Positions 7,672 to 16,004 of a stretch of DNA of 64,000 nt are shown here, piece after piece. The stretch lies in the NCBI RefSeq assembly GCF_033954835.1, contig NZ_CP121471.1, positions 3,032,501 to 3,096,500 of the forward strand, in the 5' to 3' direction. Numbering within the stretch: the stretch's first letter is position 1; the number at the start of each line of letters is the position of its first letter. The notes under the pieces are model-generated. The model worked only from the letters and a program-made list of their open reading frames with translations. It made no database searches and had not been told where the DNA came from. This DNA comes from Thiorhodovibrio frisius. Lineage in GTDB: Bacteria; Pseudomonadota; Gammaproteobacteria; Chromatiales; Chromatiaceae. Made by a program: the position numbers and the translations under genes.

Positions 7672-10332
7672 ATATCGTTTAGTCCGAAAGAATATTTCCT
7701 CGGTAATCACTTCCCCGTTCTTTGGGTGGAAGAACGCAAAACGAAGGCAACGATTAACAAGGAAATCGTTATAGAGCTTCCTCACCTCCGGCTCATCAGC
7801 GATATGCACCATAAGCTGGGACATGATGTTATTAATAATAATTGTATTTCGAAACCTAAAAGGACTTCGCTCTAAAGCCGTTGCATACTGTCGCTCTTTA
7901 AATACAACGAGAATATTGTCGTTTATCCTTCTCTTTTCAGCGCTCGACAAGTCAAGATTCGTGTGAATTAAACTCAACAACTTCATCGTAACCAGATAGC
8001 TATCTTTGTCGGGCAAAGATAAAATAATACGATCATACTGCGTGATCTCCTCGACTAACAGGGCATCGAGATTATCGGCTACAGTAATATCACAATCTAA
8101 GAATGACCCACAATCAATCAGCTCCCGCCCGATTTGCAGAACCTTGTCAAAACTCCGATGAGATTGCATATAAAAATCCACTAATTCCTCGTGTCGAACC
8201 TTTCTAAATTGAGGTTGGGATATTGCACTTTCCAATTTAGCGCGGTCCGATATTACGATGAGATCTATCAACGGCACGTCTGCTTGCTCAATCGATATTC
8301 CGGGCTTTGGAAAAATCTCAGGCCTTAGATGTCCATCGTAATGATCTTTACTGGACACACCTATTACTGACCCCCAACATATTGAATCGATAACATCAAA
8401 AAAGTCCAAACCAACCAGCGCGTCGTCGTTTGAAAAGGTCCGCAAAGGAAAATATGTTATTTGATGATCCTGAGAAAAAAACAGTTCACGGTAAATCCAA
8501 AATATCTGTGGGTTCTTTATTGCCTCCGAAATGATTGGGCCCACATACTGTGAAGTATGTACGATAGAAAAAAAAGGTTCACGCGAAAGCGCCTTTTTTC
8601 GCGCTTGCGAGAGTTTTTTTGCCCGGAAATCATCTCGGACTTTGATAAAGAGACGTTGTGTAAAAGGACTTTGGAATACGGGATCTGAAACCTCATCAAA
8701 TGACTCAATCATTTTGCTCAAGGACAGCGCCATGACTTCTCTAAAAATTGAAATGCTATTCTCGTTTGACACCTCCAAAAGGCATATCTTTCTTTTCTCG
8801 AGGAGATATGCTTCGATCAGCTTCAAAACAAATGTTTTATCAGAGAAAAGAGCAGAAAATATTTGAAGATTATAGGTGTCTCCCATTTTGGAATCGCCAC
8901 CGTCTTGAGAAAATTCCAAATCAACAAAGATCAATATTTTATTAGCGTTATATACAAAATAACGATGCCGAAGGAACGGCTCGGAAATATCGGCTGTCTT
9001 AAATTGCAAAGACAATTTCCTTGTGCTGCGCAATATATTTTCGAAATCAGAATCTATATCCGATGTCTTTTTCCGAGTAAGAACCAATGCGTCCCTTTTG
9101 AACTTCGCCTTCTCACGTAAATCGAAAATTTCGATAATCCTGCGCAATTTTTCGTCAAAATTGATAAGAAGAATCGGCTCCTTTAAGTTGAATAGATTTC
9201 CGCCTCCGTCTAGATCCCGTAATTCATCGCGAACCTCCTGCTTCAGAAAGTTTTCCTTCGACTTTGCCATATTTTCAAGTATGACGGACGTAAAGAGGTT
9301 CAAAAAAACAAATACTGTCAGCACAATAAATGAGACAAAAAACATCCAGTGCAGTGGATGAATTTGCTGAGTAGCGTACATGACATCTGTCCAGTCCTCG
9401 AATGTCAAGACGCGAAAGAGAGTCAAAAATGCCGTCGGTACGTCGTGCCACAATTTTTCGGTTCCGGGAAAGCTTCCGTAAAGATGAACTCCAATGACGG
9501 CGTAAACATAAAATATGATAATCAACAACAAAATGATGCTCAGAATCGGCTTAATGGAGTCACCTAGTGCTGTTAAGATATTGCGCAGTGAAGAAATGCC
9601 TGAAAATAGCCTTACCACGCGGAACAGCCGGATAATTCTGGCTGTAGCTATTCCAATTGCTTGCTCAAATGGCAAAACGGTCAAAACAACAATTATAAAA
9701 TCGAAGAAATTCCATCCATCTGAAAGAAATTTTTGAAATGTTTTTTCACTAAGTATTCTGATAGATATTTCTGCAATAAAATAGACGATAATAAAATAGT
9801 TTATAGCGCGAAAATAATAATCCATTTGCGGCGTTAATTTTAAACTAGCCTCTAGTCCAGCTGCCAGAGCAAAAATGACAATTATGACGTTTGTTACAAG
9901 ATTAAAGAGTGGACTTCTTGCGACTATAAAAAAGTGATTACGTACTTTTTGGATAAGAGCAACCAATAATGTGAAACGAAGAGCACGTAGAACAATCAGA
10001 TAGTTTGAGCTAGTCGCTGGTATCACACTAAGTATGATAATTGTTGCATCAAGCCAGTTCGGCCAGTGCTTAAAGAAATTAGCACGCTCTTTGGAAGAAA
10101 CTAAACGCAGGAAAAAGTCTCCTGCGAAGAGAGCAGTTATAAGAATATTACTGTAATGTAGTGTTTCGGAAAGTAGCGCAAAATCGGGGAAATGAAAAGG
10201 GATACCAAGAAGGCAAATATATAAGTAAATAATTATCAAAAACGAAATATTGTAAGCGTCATGTGTTACTACGTTGGTCGCAGTTCGCTGAAAAATTAAA
10301 TCGTAATCCTTGACACTCCTCTTCAGTAGCAT
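7546..10332 (-). CDS. Voltage-sensor cation channel with large RCK-like cytoplasmic region
   Basis: 928 residues. Residues ~30-140 look like a first four-helix voltage-sensor-like unit (S4-like YLIVLRALRFTL with only two Arg). Residues ~145-245 form a second sensor with a full S4 ladder (ARIIRLFRVVRLF: R232, R235, R238, R241). S5, a pore loop with filter TFEDW at 310-314, and S6 end near 352. The filter resembles the Na+/Ca2+ type (NaChBac, Cav repeats), not the K+ filter GYG. The remaining ~570 soluble residues include FFDVIDSICWGSVIG and VPLIDLIVISD, close to the C-terminal domain of CASTOR/POLLUX channels, and a nucleotide-fold-like stretch YDRIILSLPDKDSYL. AT-rich compared with neighbours, which suggests transfer. 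The start ATG has AAGG 11 bases upstream. The end overlaps the truncated ATPase ORF. Confidence 0.85.
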   Translation of the reverse strand: MLLKRSVKDYDLIFQRTATNVVTHDAYNISFLIIIYLYICLLGIPFHFPDFALLSETLHYSNILITALFAGDFFLRLVSSKERANFFKHWPNWLDATIIILSVIPATSSNYLIVLRALRFTLLVALIQKVRNHFFIVARSPLFNLVTNVIIVIFALAAGLEASLKLTPQMDYYFRAINYFIIVYFIAEISIRILSEKTFQKFLSDGWNFFDFIIVVLTVLPFEQAIGIATARIIRLFRVVRLFSGISSLRNILTALGDSIKPILSIILLLIIIFYVYAVIGVHLYGSFPGTEKLWHDVPTAFLTLFRVLTFEDWTDVMYATQQIHPLHWMFFVSFIVLTVFVFLNLFTSVILENMAKSKENFLKQEVRDELRDLDGGGNLFNLKEPILLINFDEKLRRIIEIFDLREKAKFKRDALVLTRKKTSDIDSDFENILRSTRKLSLQFKTADISEPFLRHRYFVYNANKILIFVDLEFSQDGGDSKMGDTYNLQIFSALFSDKTFVLKLIEAYLLEKRKICLLEVSNENSISIFREVMALSLSKMIESFDEVSDPVFQSPFTQRLFIKVRDDFRAKKLSQARKKALSREPFFSIVHTSQYVGPIISEAIKNPQIFWIYRELFFSQDHQITYFPLRTFSNDDALVGLDFFDVIDSICWGSVIGVSSKDHYDGHLRPEIFPKPGISIEQADVPLIDLIVISDRAKLESAISQPQFRKVRHEELVDFYMQSHRSFDKVLQIGRELIDCGSFLDCDITVADNLDALLVEEITQYDRIILSLPDKDSYLVTMKLLSLIHTNLDLSSAEKRRINDNILVVFKERQYATALERSPFRFRNTIIINNIMSQLMVHIADEPEVRKLYNDFLVNRCLRFAFFHPKNGEVITEEIFFRTKRYLAENYNALPVALVAPDDSIRFGYECRKESGTFKALVGIVRQ

Positions 10333-10367
10333 GTTTTTTGCCTTGTTTATCGAAGCCTCGACTATAG

Positions 10368-10490
10368 TTAAACGTGGTCGTTTTGCGGAGAATCAAGCAG
10401 TGAGTACTTATCTCCTGCAATCACCATATGCTCCAGCGTTCTTGAGCTGGGCTCATAAACAATCAGAAAGCGACGCGCGTACGCACACAT
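10368..10490 (-). CDS. Possible 40-residue ORF upstream of the channel gene
   Basis: ATG at 10490, stop TAA 10370-10368, ending 35 bp before the channel start and on the same strand. The sequence starts MCAYARRFLIVYEPSSRT and looks like ordinary protein rather than random translation, and the frame is also open for about 26 codons upstream of the ATG. No ribosome site stands out. It may be a small leader gene or the 3' remnant of a lost gene. No family recognised. Confidence 0.22.
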   Translation of the reverse strand: MCAYARRFLIVYEPSSRTLEHMVIAGDKYSLLDSPQNDHV

Positions 10491-10756
10491 AATGTCTAGC
10501 CGCCATGAAATGGAGAAATTTGCGCTGTCGAGTTTTTGGTCCCCGCACAGACGAGTCAGTAAAATACTTTAGAAAACCGGCACTAGGGGATTGTGCTGCC
10601 GCAAATATATTTATTGTCAAAGAGGTATAGATTTTTTTTACACGAATTTCGACAAACTTGCATCAAACAGCAAATTCTGTCCAATATTTAGAGTGAACAG
10701 CGTATTCGGCCTTACCAGTGCACCTGCAATAGACGATTAATCCTTAGCAAGATCAA

Positions 10757-11149
10757 TTATGTAACTTGAGTAATTTTGCAATCAGTATCACTTGATCTGT
10801 CAGGATATTGTGAAAACTCGGCATATCCGCCTTTTTTTTGATTGTGTTTTCCTTTCTTTACGACATTAATGAAGTCTGCGGCTAATATAGACTCCGGGAT
10901 ATTCGGAGTTCCTGTTAAATCCCAAATGAACCAAGATAATCCGTAAACGCCATACTTTCCTTCCCTGCGGTCTCCATGACATCTTGCGCATGCTTCAATG
11001 TAAAGTACTTAACCGGTCAACCCAGAACTTTGCGGCGAATAGTCATCAACGTCGACACCACATGCTGTAAGGAGTATTGCCGTCAAGATGAGTGGTAAAC
11101 GGAAATATCGGATGACTGCGCCATCTTCCAAAGGATACGCCATTTCCAT
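10757..11149 (-). pseudogene. Cytochrome c-type lipoprotein gene interrupted by an in-frame stop
   Basis: From ATG 11149 the minus strand encodes a lipoprotein signal peptide (FRLPLILTAILLTACGVD, lipobox LTAC) and 46 codons in total before TAA at 11011-11009. The very same frame continues after this stop with VLYIEACARCHGDRREGKYG, a CxxCH haem-attachment motif, and runs to a second TAA at 10759-10757. The intact product would be a ~130-residue membrane-anchored monohaem protein. No Met follows the haem motif in the reading frame, so the usual Met axial ligand is missing. Either the gene has decayed, or the stop is read through, or it is a sequencing error (GGT TAA GTA). A short gene missed by length filters; its neighbours are other island genes on the same strand. 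Confidence 0.6.
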
Positions 11150-11471
11150 TTTTGAACCTCACGAAATTTAGATCTTTAAAAAAACGAAATGACTCGGTTG
11201 CACTTAAGCCGCTCTTTACGCGTCTATTAAACTAAGTAAACTCAGTTTTCCGGACATAAGACACATGCCGACAAACGGAAATCACCGCAATTGAAATGTA
11301 AACTAGCATTTAACGCGCCATAACGTCTTTTTCCAAATTTGCATGTAGGGAATTTAGACTCTTCTCCGGTTAACTGGAGACCCGGAAGTCTGAACTCACT
11401 CGTGTCTATAAGACAAGATTGCAGGAGTGGCTATTTTTACTACCCGGGGCAATTTAATAAAGTTGAGTGCT

Positions 11472-11756
11472 TTAGTATGTGCGTCTTCTTGAACCATTTA
11501 CGTATTCTTCAGTTCGACCGTTTGCAAGAGATACCGCTACCGTACCAGCAGACACTTGTACATTTACAGCGTTTGAACCGTAGGTCCTCTTTCGTGAACC
11601 GTTGACGTATTCCTCGACACGGCCATTCTTTGTTACGGCTGCTACCAAAGTTCCGTCAGTGCTCGCCGCTTTGACATTTAAACCATAAGACCTTTTCCGA
11701 GAACCATTTTCATACTCCTCGACTCTCCCATTATTAACCTTTACCACCATTGCCAT
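11472..11756 (-). CDS. 94-residue protein made of an exact 35-residue repeat
   Basis: The motif NGRxEEYxNGSRxRxY occurs at residues 9-24, 44-59 and 79-94, exactly 35 residues apart, with the last copy ending the protein. Spacers (GLNVKAASTDGTLVAAVTK and GSNAVNVQVSAGTVAVSLA) are alternating hydrophobic, as in beta strands, so each unit is probably a pair of beta hairpins. No signal peptide or membrane segment. The start is well supported by AAGGAG eight bases before the ATG. The net charge is strongly mixed with many Arg and Glu in the repeat. I do not know the function; it could be a small beta-repeat binding protein. AT-rich island gene. Confidence 0.7.
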   Translation of the reverse strand: MAMVVKVNNGRVEEYENGSRKRSYGLNVKAASTDGTLVAAVTKNGRVEEYVNGSRKRTYGSNAVNVQVSAGTVAVSLANGRTEEYVNGSRRRTY

Positions 11757-11958
11757 TTTTTAACTCCTTACTTGCTTAAGATGCGACCAATGTAAGATAG
11801 ATATCGTAGACTGTTTTTCTGTTGTAACTTTATACCAATGAGCATGAAACAGCTCACTTATAAAACAACCTGATTACAGCTGTTCATTATTATTGCTTCG
11901 CTTTAGTTCCTGCAATGATAATGTTTCTGCTCCTCTTGGCATTACGCCGCATTGCACC

Positions 11959-12087
11959 TTAGCTGCCGGACTTATGGGTAATGGTATGATCAAGACCTAC
12001 AACGCCGTACATAATGGCACTTCCTAGCCCTCCAATTGCCCCAAATACGAAAAAGTATATGTTCTTATTAGAAATCAAATTTTTCAT
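11959..12087 (-). CDS. Possible 42-residue single-span membrane protein
   Basis: ATG at 12087, stop at 11961-11959. MKNLISNKNIYFFVFGAIG opens a peptide with a Lys-rich start, one hydrophobic segment containing GAIGGLGSA, and a short polar tail ending SGS. This is a typical layout for a small membrane protein, but there is no strong ribosome site and no homology evidence. It is the gene closest to the right-hand repeat (83 bp away). Confidence 0.35.
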   Translation of the reverse strand: MKNLISNKNIYFFVFGAIGGLGSAIMYGVVGLDHTITHKSGS

Positions 12088-12170
12088 TAGTCACTCTATG
12101 TCTTGATTTAAATAAACCCGATCTGTACAAAGTATCAGCCTTCTTGAGTAAGTCAGACCACCTTGGGCCT

Positions 12171-13373
12171 CCAAGCGGAGTGCAGATAGGCTAAATTGTT
12201 GTTGCTTGGAAGGCTTTAGGATAACTTCTCGTGCGAGGAAACTGCGAGATTAGCCTCCGTCCGCGAAGCGGTCAAGAGATATTATCCACTCCGTAATATT
12301 TTCTCGTTTCCGTGCATGGCCGCCCCGCAATTTCGGCCTCATGGCGCCAAATCTTGTAGGAAATTTCCCTACAAACGTACTCGGAATATGGATTTGTATA
12401 TGATTCGAGCACGCATCTTTGTTCATGTCGAGCTCTTTAATTTCTCGTAATAGGCAGAGAGTGTTTAGATGACTCTGATAATGTGCTCACATTTAACCCA
12501 GAGCACTATCAAGCACGACAATCAAGAAAAATGCAGCATCAGCGCCTTTGGTTTTCTTGATGCTGTCAGCGCTCTGCTTCCGAAGGGCTGACCTGGATCA
12601 GTCTCGTTCGACAGACGTGACTCGCTGCTGCCGGGGAGGCAGCATCGTCTGCCAAGGCATCAGAACGCCCTCGGCTTGACGATGCAGAACTGCGGCGATC
12701 CGACGGCTCGCGACTGTCGCTTGATTGACTGCGGGCAGTCATGTATTCATCCTTACCAATGCTTCATGAGGTTTGAATTGTGGCAAATGACGATGGCCAC
12801 GAGGCTCTACTGATACCGGGTGAGGGGTTACTTGGCTACCAGGCTCCTCCTGCGGCCAATGCGCGTCAGCAGCTTGAGCTGCAAGACTCGGCGATGTCCG
12901 GCGAGGATCGCAAGCTGACTCTTGATCAGGTGGTCGAGGACTTGCTTGCCGATGGCCTGATTACAGCAGAGACTGCGAAAGACCTGTTGCGTCGCTGCGC
13001 GGGCGCAAAAAAGGATGGCCTGCATCTGCTTGAGCGCATCGCCGAGCAACATCCGATGAGCGCCCAGGTGCCGCTCCGGCAGCTCGATCTTGAGGCGCTG
13101 ACGGTCTGGCTGGCAGGGCGTTGCGGTCTGCCCTATCTGCGCATCGATCCGCTGAAGATCGATGTGGCCACGATCGGCGAGTTGACCACCATCGCCTATG
13201 CGACCTGGAACCAGATCCTGCCGGTCGCATTAACTCCCGAGAAGGCCGTTTTTGCCACCTGCGAGCCTTACCTGACCGATTGGATGGCAGAGCTTCAGCA
13301 GGTTCTGAAGCGCCGTATTGAGCGTGTCGTTGCCAATCCGCGCGATATTGAACGCTTCCGCCGCGAGTTCTTC
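12171..13373. repeat. Direct repeat copy B (leader plus 5' end of the intact GspE-like gene)
   Basis: Partner of 6301-7503 at a constant offset of 5,870 bp. It is continuous with the complete ATPase gene, so this is the original location of the coding part. The 609-bp leader carries no gene I can support. A short inverted repeat CCAAGC/GCTTGG sits at the very left end of both copies. Confidence 0.95.
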
Positions 13374-14663
13374 GGTGCGTCGACTTCCATGCGCGGCGCA
13401 CGCTCCAAGAACCAGGCCCAGCAGGTCGATCTGCAAAACCTCGAAGCCTTGGTGGAACTCGGCAAGGTTGGCACCCTGGAGGCGACGAATAGCCATATCG
13501 TGCACCTTGTTGATTGGCTGCTGCAATATGCTTTCGATCAGCGTGCCAGCGACATTCATCTGGAGCCACGCCGGGAGGCAGGCAATGTGCGCTTTCGCAT
13601 TGATGGCGTGATGCACCAGGTCTGCCAGATTCCGGCAGTAGTCATGACCGCCGTGACCAGCCGCATCAAGATTCTCGGGCGCATGGATGTGGCCGAAAAG
13701 CGCCGACCGCAGGACGGTCGCATCAAGACCCGCACCCAGGGGGGACTTGAGGCCGAGATGCGCCTGTCGACCATGCCGACTGCCTTCGGCGAGAAATTGG
13801 TCATTCGCATCTTCAATCCGGAGGCGCTGCGGGAGGACTTGAGCGTCCTCGGCTTCGAACCCGAGGAAGAATCGGCCTGGCAGCGCATGATCGGGCAGCC
13901 GCACGGCATCATCCTGGTGACCGGGCCGACCGGATCGGGCAAGACGACCACGCTCTACTCGACCCTGATCAGCCTGGCCACGCCAGACATCAATGTCTGC
14001 ACGGTCGAGGACCCGATCGAGAATCTGGTGCCGGCGCTCAACCAGATGCAGGTCAATCATGGCATCGGGCTCGACTTCGCCAGCGGTGTTCGCACCCTCT
14101 TGCGGCAGGACCCGGATGTGATCATGGTCGGCGAGATCCGCGATCTGGAAACCGCAGAGATGGCCGTGCAGGCGGCCCTGACCGGGCACCTGGTGCTCTC
14201 AACCCTGCACACCAACGACGCGCCCTCGGCCATCACCCGATTGCTTGATCTGGGCGTGCCGCATTATATGATCAACGCCACCCTGATTGGCGTGCTGGCG
14301 CAGCGACTGGTACGCACCCTTTGTCCGCACTGCAAGAGAAGCGCCGCGATCAATCCCACCCTATGGGAGTCCTTGGTCAATCCCTGGTCGCTCGCTCCGC
14401 CCGCGAGCATCGCCGTGTCCGATGGATGCGATGAATGCCGCCAGACGGGCTATCGCGGACGCACCGGACTCTATGAAATCCTGACGCTGACACCCGCGAT
14501 TCGCGCGCTGATCAGCGGCGCCATTGACGAACCTGCGCTGCGCGCTCGCGTCTATCAGGAGGGCATGCGTCCGTTGCGCATCAGCGGTGCCCGCAAGGTG
14601 GCGGCTGGCTTGACCAGTTTCGACGAGATCTTCCGCGTCCTGCCGGCTGCGCAAGACGTCTGA
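12780..14663 (+). CDS. GspE/PilB-family type II secretion or type IV pilus assembly ATPase
   Basis: 627 residues. N-terminal ~200 residues are the MshEN/GspE-N type region (LTLDQVVEDLLADGLI, then a segment containing CGLPYLRIDP). The motor core has Walker A GPTGSGKTTTLYSTL, the Asp box near EDPIEN, Walker B DPDVIMVGEIRD and the His box TGHLVLSTLHTND. A four-cysteine zinc site follows (LCPHCK and CDECRQTGYRGR). Such ATPases power assembly of pseudopili or pili at the inner membrane. No other secretion genes are nearby, so GspE versus PilB cannot be decided. GTG start chosen because GAGG lies ~11 bases upstream and the family N-terminus begins soon after. Its first 594 bases are duplicated at 6910. 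Confidence 0.9.
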   Translation: MANDDGHEALLIPGEGLLGYQAPPAANARQQLELQDSAMSGEDRKLTLDQVVEDLLADGLITAETAKDLLRRCAGAKKDGLHLLERIAEQHPMSAQVPLRQLDLEALTVWLAGRCGLPYLRIDPLKIDVATIGELTTIAYATWNQILPVALTPEKAVFATCEPYLTDWMAELQQVLKRRIERVVANPRDIERFRREFFGASTSMRGARSKNQAQQVDLQNLEALVELGKVGTLEATNSHIVHLVDWLLQYAFDQRASDIHLEPRREAGNVRFRIDGVMHQVCQIPAVVMTAVTSRIKILGRMDVAEKRRPQDGRIKTRTQGGLEAEMRLSTMPTAFGEKLVIRIFNPEALREDLSVLGFEPEEESAWQRMIGQPHGIILVTGPTGSGKTTTLYSTLISLATPDINVCTVEDPIENLVPALNQMQVNHGIGLDFASGVRTLLRQDPDVIMVGEIRDLETAEMAVQAALTGHLVLSTLHTNDAPSAITRLLDLGVPHYMINATLIGVLAQRLVRTLCPHCKRSAAINPTLWESLVNPWSLAPPASIAVSDGCDECRQTGYRGRTGLYEILTLTPAIRALISGAIDEPALRARVYQEGMRPLRISGARKVAAGLTSFDEIFRVLPAAQDV

Positions 14664-14803
14664 AATCGTGCCGCCATGTCTCTGCTTGCGCGGCCTGCTG
14701 CTGTTGATCAGTCCGGCTCATAGCCCAAAACGCCGTTCTGGCATGACAGGATGGGAGACCATGGAACCTGGTACTTCACATTTCAGAAAATGAGGCTAAC
14801 CAC

Positions 14804-15853
14804 TTGTCCGATCACAGGCCGTCGCATGCAACAGGTCGCATCACCACCGCCAGCTTCCGCCCGGCCTGGTGGCTACCGGGTGCGCATCTGCAAACCCTCT
14901 GGCCAAGCCTGACCCGCACTCGCCCCGGCTTAGTAGCACTGAACCGCCGGCGCATTGAGCTGACGGATGGGGATTTCATTGACCTGTCCGTCTCTTCCAG
15001 TAGCGGCCCCAAGGTGCTTATCATCCATGGACTTGAAGGCGACCTGAATTCCCATTACAGCGCGTCCCTAACGCTATCTCTGGCCGAAGCCGGATTCTGC
15101 CCCCTGTTCATGCACCTGCGCGGCTGCTCGGGTGAACCGAACCGACTGGCCCGCAGCTATCATTCGGGCTCCAGCGACGATTTGCACCAGGTGCTCCGCG
15201 ACTTGGCCCGCGACCCAGAGGATTTTCCAACAGCCGCCATCGGCATCTCCCTCGGAGCCAATCTGCTGCTGAAATATCTGGGGGAACGTGGGAGGGAACG
15301 CGGGGAGGAAGGTGACGGCAAGCACCACAGGATGCCGGATGATCAGCAGGCGGCCTTTCTCGACACCGCCATCGCCATCTCCCCGCCCTTCGTCCTGCGC
15401 GATGCGATGCTGCGGCTCAACCATGGCGTCTCACGGCTCTACCGGACGCATCTCCTGCGCCGACTCAAGCGCAATTTCAAGCGCAAGTTTGCCAGTCGCC
15501 ATTGCCCGCTCAACGTCAATCTCGACAACATCCGCGACTTCAATGCCCTCGACGAGCAGATCACCGCCCCGCTGTGCGGCTTTGCCGGTGTCTTCGACTA
15601 TTACAACCAAACCAGCTGCCGCAGCTACCTGCCCGCCATTACCACCCCGACTCTCATCCTGCACGCGCGCGACGATCCCTTTCTATACCCGGCCAGCATC
15701 CCGTTTGAATCCGAGCTTGGTCCCGGCGTGACTCTGGAGCTCAGCCCCCACGGCGGACATGTGGGTTTCGTCTCCGGCCCCTGGCCCTGGCAAGCTGAAT
15801 ACTGGCTTGAGAAGCGCATTCTCGAGCATCTCGAGTGCTATCGTACCGGCTGA
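14804..15853 (+). CDS. YheT-like alpha/beta hydrolase
   Basis: 349 residues, close to E. coli YheT (about 340). Family marks: FRPAWWLPGAHLQTLWPSL at the N-terminus, LIIHGLEGDLNSHY, HLRGCSGEPNRLARSYHSG, nucleophile elbow GISLGANLLLKYLGE (GxSxG), LHARDDPFLYP with the catalytic Asp, and SPHGGHVGF with the catalytic His. Probably an esterase-like cytoplasmic enzyme; the substrate is not known. A loop RGREEGDGKHHRMPDD after residue 165 looks like a local insertion. TTG start used: no ATG or GTG fits the frame upstream before a stop, and GAGG stands nine bases before it. Confidence 0.88.
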   Translation: MSDHRPSHATGRITTASFRPAWWLPGAHLQTLWPSLTRTRPGLVALNRRRIELTDGDFIDLSVSSSSGPKVLIIHGLEGDLNSHYSASLTLSLAEAGFCPLFMHLRGCSGEPNRLARSYHSGSSDDLHQVLRDLARDPEDFPTAAIGISLGANLLLKYLGERGRERGEEGDGKHHRMPDDQQAAFLDTAIAISPPFVLRDAMLRLNHGVSRLYRTHLLRRLKRNFKRKFASRHCPLNVNLDNIRDFNALDEQITAPLCGFAGVFDYYNQTSCRSYLPAITTPTLILHARDDPFLYPASIPFESELGPGVTLELSPHGGHVGFVSGPWPWQAEYWLEKRILEHLECYRTG

Positions 15854-16004
15854 ACCACAGTCGCAATGGGCAATAAAATTCCGTTACAACTGCTTGTCCC
15901 GCCACGCCGCCGTGGGATTGATCTCTGTCAGCATGGAGTGTCACCGTGATAGGTTTGAACGAGTACCATTTCAGCTGCAATCGGCTTGGTTGGAAATACT
16001 GTTT

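Noticed and set aside
11352-11385. Stem TCTCCGGTTAACTGGAGA as a terminator or riboswitch part near the repeat-protein gene
   Set aside because: No U-run follows in either direction and no known riboswitch core could be recognised.
13230-14189. 319-codon minus-strand frame inside the GspE-like gene
   Set aside because: An antisense shadow of a certain gene.
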